Positions 1-5,029 of a stretch of DNA of 11,610 nt are shown here, one piece after another. Both the position numbers and the translations under genes were made by a program. The stretch comes from Pseudomonadota bacterium. GTDB lineage: Bacteria; Pseudomonadota; Alphaproteobacteria; Caulobacterales; Caulobacteraceae. The notes under the pieces are model-generated. The model had not been told where the DNA came from. It did not search any database and worked only from the letters and a program-made list of their open reading frames with translations. The stretch is taken from contig JAFAEC010000012.1 of NCBI GenBank assembly GCA_023424215.1, positions 1 through 11,610 on the forward strand. The letters run 5' to 3'. Each line of letters opens with the position of its first letter. Within the stretch, counting starts at the first letter, position 1.

Positions 1-839
1 GCGCCGCCATCGAGGACTTCAAGCGCCCCGACCGGGTCGTGGTCGGGACCGAGGACGAGCGGGCCCGCGAGGTGATGCGCGAGCTCTACCGGCCGCTGAA
101 CCTGAACGAGACGCCGATCCTGTTCACGGGGCGGCGCACCTCGGAGCTGATCAAGTACGCCGCCAACGCCTTCCTGGCGATGAAGATCACCTTCATCAAC
201 GAGATGGCCGACCTGTGCGAGGCGGTGGACGCCGACGTGCAGCAGGTGGCCCGGGGCATCGGGCTGGACAACCGGATCGGGTCGAAATTCCTGCACGCCG
301 GGCCGGGCTACGGCGGCTCATGCTTCCCCAAGGACACCCTGGCGCTGGTCCGCACCGCCACCGACGCGGGCGCGCCGGTGCGGCTGATCGAGACCACGGT
401 GGAGATCAACGACGCCCGCAAGAAGGCCATGGCCGGCCGGGTGGCGGCGGCGCTGGGCGGCGACCTCAAGGGCAAGCGCATCGCGCTGCTGGGGCTGACC
501 TTCAAGCCCAACACCGACGACATGCGCGACGCGCCCTCGCTGGACATCGCCCCGGCCCTGCTGGCCATGGGCGCGGAGGTCCAGGCCTTCGATCCGGAGG
601 GGATGAAGGAGGCGGCGAAGCTGCTGGACGGGGTGCAGTTCCGAGACGGGCCCTACGAGGCCGTCGAGGGCGCCGACGCCGTGGTCATCCTGACGGAGTG
701 GAACCAGTTCCGGGCGCTGGACCTGGACCGCATCAAGCTGCTGCTGCGCCAGCCGGTCATGGTCGACCTGCGCAACGTCTACCGGCCCGAAGACCTGCGC
801 TCGCGCGGCTTCCAGTACAGCTCGATCGGAAGGGCGTAG
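1..839 (+). CDS. ugd: UDP-glucose 6-dehydrogenase, C-terminal part (5' end outside window)
   Basis: Oxidises UDP-glucose to UDP-glucuronate with two NAD+, in the cytoplasm, supplying precursors for capsule, exopolysaccharide or LPS sugars. The reading frame is open from base 3, and the first visible residues (AAIEDFKRPDRVVVG) belong to the middle of the family. The GTG at 39 is therefore an internal valine codon, not the start. Visible family signatures are the central-helix segment ELIKYAANAFLAMK with its conserved Lys and Asn, and the catalytic loop GPGYGGSCFPKD with the nucleophilic Cys codon at 321-323. The C-terminal UDP-binding Rossmann part begins near GKRIALLGLTFKPNTDD and includes the conserved RDAPS. 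About 279 residues are visible, and the N-terminal NAD-binding domain is missing because of the window edge. No strong terminator follows; the next gene converges on it three bases later. The family call is very secure, but the pathway (capsule, EPS or LPS) cannot be told from here. Confidence 0.96.
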   Translation, partial: AAIEDFKRPDRVVVGTEDERAREVMRELYRPLNLNETPILFTGRRTSELIKYAANAFLAMKITFINEMADLCEAVDADVQQVARGIGLDNRIGSKFLHAGPGYGGSCFPKDTLALVRTATDAGAPVRLIETTVEINDARKKAMAGRVAAALGGDLKGKRIALLGLTFKPNTDDMRDAPSLDIAPALLAMGAEVQAFDPEGMKEAAKLLDGVQFRDGPYEAVEGADAVVILTEWNQFRALDLDRIKLLLRQPVMVDLRNVYRPEDLRSRGFQYSSIGRA

Positions 840-842
840 GAC

Positions 843-1010
843 CTAGCGGGCGACGACCCGCACCAGCTCGGGGCGCGCGACCTCGGCGGAAGTGTCCGGC
901 AGCAGCATACGTCCGGCGCCGATGACGAGGGTGGCGGTGGCGGCGGCCGAAACCGCGGCGATGGCGGCGAGGCGAAGAGCCTCGGTGAATTCCCGCTGTT
1001 CCGGACGCAA
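843..1010 (-). CDS. Small single-span membrane protein, 55 aa, TTG start (unrecognised)
   Basis: I do not recognise this protein. A 55-codon frame starts at TTG (1010-1008) and ends with TAG at 845-843. The upstream sequence GAGGAAGCCGT gives a good Shine-Dalgarno (GAGGA) at normal spacing, and TTG is the only start-type codon between the preceding in-frame stop (1040-1038) and residue 35. The product begins MRPEQREFTEALRL. An Ala-rich hydrophobic stretch (about residues 14-34, including ATATLVIGAG) would make one membrane span, followed by a short tail ending ELVRVVAR. Codon third positions are mostly G or C, like neighbouring real genes. It converges on ugd with a three-base gap. Nothing else fills 840-1136 except the terminator near 1094-1119. 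The case rests on the ribosome-binding site, the plausible topology and codon usage; chance in GC-rich DNA remains possible. Confidence 0.5.
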   Translation of the reverse strand: MRPEQREFTEALRLAAIAAVSAAATATLVIGAGRMLLPDTSAEVARPELVRVVAR

Positions 1011-1093
1011 ACGGCTTCCTCGATTCGGACGACCCGCCTATCGAGCACCTGACGGACGCCGTCGCAAGTCACGGAACGGTGTCCGCTCACCAA

Positions 1094-1119
1094 AAACGGC
1101 GGCCCGAAGGCCGCCGTTT
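1094..1119 (-). terminator. Rho-independent terminator with UUCG tetraloop after the OmpA-like lipoprotein gene
   Basis: A perfect 11-bp inverted repeat spans 1094-1104 and 1109-1119 with a 4-base loop. Read on the minus strand, the stem closes on C(TTCG)G, the exceptionally stable RNA tetraloop, and is followed by TTTTTG. It begins 18 bases downstream of the stop codon of the lipoprotein gene (1137). GC-rich stem, stable loop and T-run together make a textbook intrinsic terminator in the minus orientation. Confidence 0.92.
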
Positions 1120-1136
1120 CCGTGTCTCCCGGGAGG

Positions 1137-1805
1137 TCAGCCCCGGAACGGGCGGATCAGTATTTCGACCCGGCGATTCATGGCCTTGCCTTCGGCCGTG
1201 GCGTTGGAGGCGATCGGCGCGCTTTCGCCGCGGCCGTCGACGAACAGACGGTCCGCCAGCACGTTGCGGCTGACCAGATACTGGGCCACCGAGGACGCCC
1301 GGCGGCGCGACAGGTCGAGGTTGTAGTCCTCGGCGCCGTCCGAGTCGGCGTGGCCGATGACGTCGACGATCGACTGGTCGTAACGGTTGAGCACCGCCGC
1401 CACGTCGTCGAGGGTGGCGTAGAAGCGCGGGTCGATGGTGGCCTGGTTGGTGGCGAAGCTGACGTCGGCCGGCATGCGCAGGACAAGGTTGTCGCCCTGG
1501 CGCGCGACGCCGACGCCGGTGCCCGACAGCTCCGCCTCCAGCTCGCGCTGCTGGCGGTCCATGTAGGCCCCGACCGCGGCCCCGCCGAGGGCGCCGATGC
1601 CGGCCCCGATCAGGGCGTTCTTGCGGCCTTCCTCCGAGTTGGAGGTGTTAGTCAGATAGCCCAGCAGGGCGCCGCCGACGGCGCCGGCGATCGCGCCGGT
1701 CGCGGTGTTGTTGCGGCGCGGGGTCGAGCTGTACGGGTCGGTCGTCGTGCAGGCGCCCAGCAGGGCGGCGACGCTCACGCCGGCGACGATGAGTTTGGCG
1801 CGCAT
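1137..1805 (-). CDS. yiaD: OmpA-domain outer-membrane lipoprotein with glycine zippers (YiaD-like)
   Basis: Probably anchors the outer membrane to peptidoglycan. The 222-residue product starts with a lipoprotein signal (MRAKLIVAGVSVAALLGAC) whose lipobox LGAC puts the acylated cysteine at residue 19. Residues 36-81 carry two glycine-zipper segments (TGAIAGAVGGALLG and ALIGAGIGALGGAAVGAYMD). Residues about 96-220 form the OmpA C-terminal domain: GTGVGVARQGDNLVLRMP, then GHADSDG and LSRRRA. D154 and R169 align with the residues of E. coli OmpA that bind diaminopimelate. Length and order match E. coli YiaD (219 aa) closely as I recall it. The start is supported by AAAGGA about 8 bases upstream of ATG, and a candidate promoter sits just before it. 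It stands alone, with a strong terminator behind. Family certain; strict orthology to yiaD not proven. Confidence 0.94.
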   Translation of the reverse strand: MRAKLIVAGVSVAALLGACTTTDPYSSTPRRNNTATGAIAGAVGGALLGYLTNTSNSEEGRKNALIGAGIGALGGAAVGAYMDRQQRELEAELSGTGVGVARQGDNLVLRMPADVSFATNQATIDPRFYATLDDVAAVLNRYDQSIVDVIGHADSDGAEDYNLDLSRRRASSVAQYLVSRNVLADRLFVDGRGESAPIASNATAEGKAMNRRVEILIRPFRG

Positions 1806-1830
1806 GGATCGGTCCTTTCAGAGAAAACGA

Positions 1831-1861
1831 GGCGTAGCTGAAACGCCGGCCTTATGGTCAA
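1831..1861 (-). promoter_or_regulatory. Candidate sigma-70/sigma-73 promoter for the OmpA-like lipoprotein gene
   Basis: On the minus strand, TTGACC (1861-1856) is separated by 17 bases from GCTACGCC (1838-1831). TTGAC matches the general -35 element, and GCTA followed by C in the last position resembles the Caulobacter housekeeping -10 (GCTANAWC). A transcript starting near 1824 would have a short leader of about 20 bases that includes the AAAGGA ribosome-binding site. This is inference from motif and position only. Confidence 0.5.
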
Positions 1862-1924
1862 GGTTCCTGTCTGTATGGAGGCTGAACGCGTTCGGGCGGC
1901 GGTCGTTCGCCGGCCGCCCCTGCT

Positions 1925-1954
1925 TTGCCAAGGTCGTGCTCCAGAGCGTATGGA
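1925..1954 (+). promoter_or_regulatory. Weak candidate promoter for the 2OG oxygenase gene
   Basis: On the plus strand, TTGCCA (1925-1930; five of six bases match the -35 consensus) is followed by TATGGA at 1949-1954 at 18 bases, a poor -10. If used, transcription would begin near 1961. That agrees with translation starting at GTG 1986, downstream of the TAAGGG ribosome-binding site, and not at the two earlier in-frame ATGs. Evidence is slight. Confidence 0.28.
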
Positions 1955-1985
1955 GACCGCCAGCAAGGACCATAAGGGCTTCCCC

Positions 1986-2957
1986 GTGACCGCCACCCAG
2001 ACTTCCGAACCCGCCGCCGCCGGCCGGAGCATCGAGCCTGTCTCGATGACCCTGTACGACGCGGACTTCCAAGCCTTTTCCGACCAGCTGGGGGCCTCGT
2101 TCGAGCGCTACGGCTTCGCGGTGATCGCCGATCACGGGCTGGACCAGGCGATCATCGACGCGGCCCTGGACGACGCCAAGGCCTTCTTCGCCCTGCCGGA
2201 GGAGGTGAAGCGCCGGTATCACCAGCCGGGAACCGGCGGGGCGCGGGGGCTGACCCCCTTCGGGGTCGAGGCGGCCAAGGGCGCGACCACGGTCGACCTC
2301 AAGGAGTTCTGGCATGTCGGGCGGGAGCTGCCGGAAGGACACCCGTACCGGAAGTATATGCGCGACAACGTCTGGCCGACCGAGGTCCCCGGCTTCCGCG
2401 AGCACCTGTACGGCATGTTCACGGCCATGGATGAACTTGGCCGGCGCATCCTGCGCGCCATCGCCCGCCACCTGCAGCTGGGCGACGACTATTTCGAGGA
2501 CAAGGTCCAGCTGGGCAACAGCGTGCTGCGCATGTTGCACTACCCGCCGGTGCCGGCGGACGCGCCGGGCGTCCGCGCCGGGGCGCATGAGGACATCAAC
2601 GTCATAACCCTGCTGCTGGGGGCCGAGGAAGCCGGGCTGCAGCTGAAGGACGCCGACGGCGAGTGGCTGGACATCGCGCCGCCGCCGAACGCCCTGGTGG
2701 TCAACATCGGCGACATGCTGCAGCGCCTGACCAACCATGTGCTGCCGTCGACCACCCACCGGGTCGTCAATCCGGCGCCGGAGCGGCGCGGCTTCGCCCG
2801 CTACTCGACGCCGTTCTTCCTGCACTTCAATCCGGACTTCGTGATCGAGAGCCTGCCCTCGACGGTGACGGCGGACAATCCCGACCGCTACGCCGGCAAG
2901 GCGATCATGGCCGAGGACTTCCTCACCGAACGCCTGCGCGAGATCCGGCTGATCTGA
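1986..2957 (+). CDS. 2-oxoglutarate/Fe(II)-dependent oxygenase, isopenicillin-N-synthase family
   Basis: A cytosolic non-haem iron oxygenase, 323 aa from the chosen start; substrate unknown. The N-terminal DIOX_N part has YGFAVIADHGLD followed by the helix FFALPEEVKRRY. The C-terminal double-stranded beta-helix has RMLHYPP, the iron ligands H201 and D203 in AHEDINVITLL, and H258 in THRVVNP. R272 and S274 in ARYSTPFF form the R-x-S motif that binds 2-oxoglutarate in most members (the cosubstrate carboxylate in general). All key residues are present. I prefer GTG 1986 because AAGGG lies about 8 bases before it and the family usually starts close to the MTLYDADF segment. ATGs at 1854 and 1950 are in frame, but they lack a ribosome-binding site and encode unusual sequence. 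It is divergent from the lipoprotein gene and ends before a strong hairpin. IPNS-like is a fold label and does not imply beta-lactam synthesis. Confidence 0.92.
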   Translation: MTATQTSEPAAAGRSIEPVSMTLYDADFQAFSDQLGASFERYGFAVIADHGLDQAIIDAALDDAKAFFALPEEVKRRYHQPGTGGARGLTPFGVEAAKGATTVDLKEFWHVGRELPEGHPYRKYMRDNVWPTEVPGFREHLYGMFTAMDELGRRILRAIARHLQLGDDYFEDKVQLGNSVLRMLHYPPVPADAPGVRAGAHEDINVITLLLGAEEAGLQLKDADGEWLDIAPPPNALVVNIGDMLQRLTNHVLPSTTHRVVNPAPERRGFARYSTPFFLHFNPDFVIESLPSTVTADNPDRYAGKAIMAEDFLTERLREIRLI

Positions 2958-2978
2958 CGGGGGCGTCCGGCGGCGAGC

Positions 2979-3009
2979 GGGCGCGGCGTCGGGAGGCGCC
3001 GCGCCCTTT
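2979..3009 (+). terminator. Hairpin terminator between the convergent oxygenase and TadG-like genes
   Basis: A perfect 10-bp GC stem (2979-2988 with 2997-3006), extendable by a T-G and a C-G pair to leave a GGGA loop, is followed by TTTC on the plus strand. It starts 21 bases after the oxygenase stop. The short T-run makes it a plausible intrinsic terminator for the plus strand. On the minus strand there is no T-run, so for the TadG-like gene it could act only as a 3' stabilising or rho-assisted structure. Confidence 0.7.
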
Positions 3010-3011
3010 CG

Positions 3012-4943
3012 CTATCTGGAGATGCGCAACTGGGTGATGTCGCGGCCGATGGCGGCGAAGGCCTCGGACAGGTCGCCGCCGCTGGCCGGCAGGAAGAAGT
3101 TGGCCGGCTTCGAGGCGCAGTACTGCATCAGGCTGGCGGCGTCGCCGCCCTCGGCCAGCTGGAAGCCGACCGTGTAGACGACCACGTTGCGGGCCTTCAT
3201 GCCGTCGCACAGCTCCCTGCCTTGGGCGAAGGGGCTGCCGTTGGTCGAGGAGCAGTCGATCTTGGACGAGTTCGAGCCGGAGCCCGACCCGGCGTCACGG
3301 GCGATCACGCCGTTGCAGTAGGGGGTGTTGAACTCGCCGTCGGTCATGATGATGACCGCCTTCAGCGTTTCGGCGGTGTTGTAGGGAGCCGCCGCGCCCG
3401 ACGGCCAGAGCGAATTGAAGCTCGGCGACACCATGTACCATCCCCACGCCATGCCGATCTGTCCGGCCGTGGAGCCCGAGGCCGAGAAGCCGTCGATCCG
3501 GTTCTTCAACGTGGTCCGGTCGCTGGAGAGCGGCAGCACGGTCGCGGACAGGCACGGGTTCGAACCGCCGGGATAGTTGCGGCCGACCCGCGCCGTGGAG
3601 GGCGCCGCATCGGTGTAGGCCTGCGCGCCTGACCGCTCGGTGACGCAACTGCTGACCCGGTGGACGGTCAGGTCGCCGTACATGTTCTCGAAGGCGTACC
3701 AGGTGCAGCCCGGCTGGGCGCACCAGGCCCGTCCGCCCGAGGTGTAGGGCGAGAGCGCCGCCACGTTCGGATCGATGGTGAAGGTGTTCGAGGTGGCGTT
3801 GCCGACGAGGAAGGCCTCGTTGTTGATCTGCGTCATCCCGTTCACGCCCTCGATGTAGACGTAATCGTTGTTCGAGAGCCCGTGGCCGGCGGCGGTGATG
3901 ACGATGGAGCAGTCGTTGTTCTGGCATTGCTGGACGCGACCGCCCCCGGCGTATCCGTTCCAGTTCCGGCCGTCGACGTAGTAGCCCGACAGCGTCCGCA
4001 GCTCGAAGCCGTTGGTCGTCCGGTTCGCGACGCGGAAAGCCTTGTTGTTGAGCGGGGTCATGCCGGAAACGCCGCTGATCCAGACGACGTCGCCGTTCGA
4101 AAAGCCGTGGCTGGCGGCGGTGATCACCACCGGACGTCCGTTGGTCGCTGCGGTGATGGTCTTCTGGGTCCCGGCCAGGTTCAGCACCGCATTGGTGATG
4201 TTCACCGAACCCGCGATCGATCCGCGCGCGCCGTCGGCGTAGGAGCCGGCGTTGACGGCCATCGAATAGGGCACGAGGGCGATCTTCGAATAGTAGGGCG
4301 TCTGGACCGGCTGGACGACGAGATCGACCAGTTCCTTGGCCGCGGCTTTCAGGTCGCTCAGCTTCGTGCCGCCCATCGATCCGGTGATGTCGAGGACGAG
4401 GGCGACCTCGATGTTTCGCGACGAGCGGTCGACCTCGGAATGGGCGCCCACGGGCAGGTAGTCGTCCATGAACTTGCCGTAGGGCGGCAGGAAGATGTTC
4501 GCCACCAGCGTCTTCACGTCGACCTTGGAGGTGGCGATGACGACTTCGTCCTGAAGCACGAAGGCGGTGTCCGCCTCGCGCAGGGTGATGTTCGGATAGG
4601 CCTTGAGGTTGGCCTTCAGCGCGGCCATGCCGACCCGCTGGATGTCGACATTGTCGACGTAGGGCGAGCGCGCCGCGGCGAGGGCGGCGGCGTCGAGCGC
4701 GTCCTGCAGATTGACCCGCACCGTGGAGGCGCGGTGGATGTCGACGCCCCCCACGGTCATGAGGATCAGCACCGGCACGCTGAGGGCGAACAGCATGGCT
4801 ACGTTGCCGCGGGTCTCGCCGGCCAGTCGGCCCGCGAAATCGCGCCATCCGTGCGTCACGCGGGCGATCCAGCCTGCAAGGTCCATGCGCCGTCCCGATC
4901 CAGCGCCGCGCCGGAGTCCGGCCGCGGTCCAGCGGGAGAGCAT
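3012..4943 (-). CDS. TadG-like pilus-associated protein: TM anchor, vWA domain with two inserted FCCH-like repeats
   Basis: Up to 643 aa. Residues 43-92 are the TadE/TadG-type N-terminus: ETRGNVAMLFAL, a membrane span (about 50-68), then the helix NLQDALDAAALAAARS. A vWA domain starts at IEVALVLDITGSM (178-190). Its metal site is D185-x-T187-x-S189, a variant of DxSxS, and it continues with IALVPYSMAVNAGS, GSTAGQIGMAWGWYMVSP and IIMTDGEFNT. The domain resumes after an insertion with CVTERSGAQAYTDAAP and PLSSDRTTLKNRIDGF, typical of TadG proteins. The insertion (about 269-405) holds two related E1-FCCH-type repeats and is rich in Gly, Asn and Thr. The protein is probably anchored in the inner membrane with the bulk outside the cytoplasm; 13 Cys may form disulfides. 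The ATG at 4943 has no ribosome-binding site. The ATG at 4886 (MDLAGWIARV, 624 aa) has GGGA at good spacing and may be the true start. No other tad genes are visible. Confidence 0.9.
   Translation of the reverse strand: MLSRWTAAGLRRGAGSGRRMDLAGWIARVTHGWRDFAGRLAGETRGNVAMLFALSVPVLILMTVGGVDIHRASTVRVNLQDALDAAALAAARSPYVDNVDIQRVGMAALKANLKAYPNITLREADTAFVLQDEVVIATSKVDVKTLVANIFLPPYGKFMDDYLPVGAHSEVDRSSRNIEVALVLDITGSMGGTKLSDLKAAAKELVDLVVQPVQTPYYSKIALVPYSMAVNAGSYADGARGSIAGSVNITNAVLNLAGTQKTITAATNGRPVVITAASHGFSNGDVVWISGVSGMTPLNNKAFRVANRTTNGFELRTLSGYYVDGRNWNGYAGGGRVQQCQNNDCSIVITAAGHGLSNNDYVYIEGVNGMTQINNEAFLVGNATSNTFTIDPNVAALSPYTSGGRAWCAQPGCTWYAFENMYGDLTVHRVSSCVTERSGAQAYTDAAPSTARVGRNYPGGSNPCLSATVLPLSSDRTTLKNRIDGFSASGSTAGQIGMAWGWYMVSPSFNSLWPSGAAAPYNTAETLKAVIIMTDGEFNTPYCNGVIARDAGSGSGSNSSKIDCSSTNGSPFAQGRELCDGMKARNVVVYTVGFQLAEGGDAASLMQYCASKPANFFLPASGGDLSEAFAAIGRDITQLRISR
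3729..4139 (-). repeat. Two tandem E1-FCCH-like protein repeats coded within the TadG-like gene
   Basis: Repeat 1 is coded by 4139-3933 (residues 269-337) and repeat 2 by 3917-3729 (343-405). Each follows the pattern [VI]VITAAxHG[FL]SN-x-D-x-V-x-I, then G-V-x-G-M-T-x-[LI]-NN-x-AF-x-V-x-N and a closing GGR. My hand alignment of 44 core positions gives 26 identities. The pattern matches what databases call the ubiquitin-activating-enzyme E1 FCCH domain, which in bacteria and phages occurs in surface or tail proteins with no ubiquitin chemistry. The repeats are at the protein level; the DNA copies have diverged. Confidence 0.75.
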
Positions 4944-4953
4944 GATCGATCGG

Positions 4954-4983
4954 GGTTAAGGGATGCCCTACCGGATCGGTTAA
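4954..4983 (-). promoter_or_regulatory. Paired TTAACC motifs upstream of the TadG-like gene (possible CtrA half-sites)
   Basis: On the minus strand TTAACC occurs at 4983-4978 and again at 4959-4954, 24 bp apart in direct orientation, 11 to 40 bases before the ATG at 4943. TTAACC(AT) is the half-site of the alphaproteobacterial cell-cycle regulator CtrA, which controls pilus and flagellar genes. The classical full site has TTAA-N7-TTAA, so this spacing is not canonical. The site is suggestive because only four TTAA occur in the whole window, all in two such intergenic pairs. Confidence 0.3.
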
Positions 4984-4999
4984 CGACAGGGCGGCGGGC

Positions 5000-5023
5000 G
5001 GCCCTGCGGCGAACCGCAGGGCC
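5000..5023 (-). terminator. UUCG-loop hairpin just after the M2 peptidase gene
   Basis: A perfect 10-bp GC stem (5000-5009 with 5014-5023) has a TTCG loop when read on the minus strand. It starts seven bases after the peptidase stop codon (5032-5030). No T-run follows (the next bases are GCCCGCCGCC), so it may stabilise the 3' end or terminate inefficiently. Confidence 0.55.
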
Positions 5024-5029
5024 CCGGGT

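Noticed and set aside
892..1326. Plus-strand open frame of 144 codons over the ugd-lipoprotein gap
   Set aside because: It overlaps the terminator and the 3' end of the lipoprotein gene, and its composition is Arg/Ser/Pro shadow with no ribosome-binding site of note.
1854..1985. Upstream in-frame extension of the oxygenase from ATG 1854
   Set aside because: It has no ribosome-binding site, would overlap the -35 of the divergent promoter, and encodes Arg/Pro-rich sequence unlike the family; GTG 1986 has AAGGG in place.
1818..2825. Minus-strand open frame of 335 codons opposite the oxygenase
   Set aside because: The plus-strand frame has all iron and 2-oxoglutarate residues; the minus frame is a shadow lacking any motif.
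3557..3566. GGTTCGAACC, resembling a tRNA T-arm
   Set aside because: It lies inside the TadG-like coding sequence, and I see no acceptor stem, anticodon arm or CCA partner around it.
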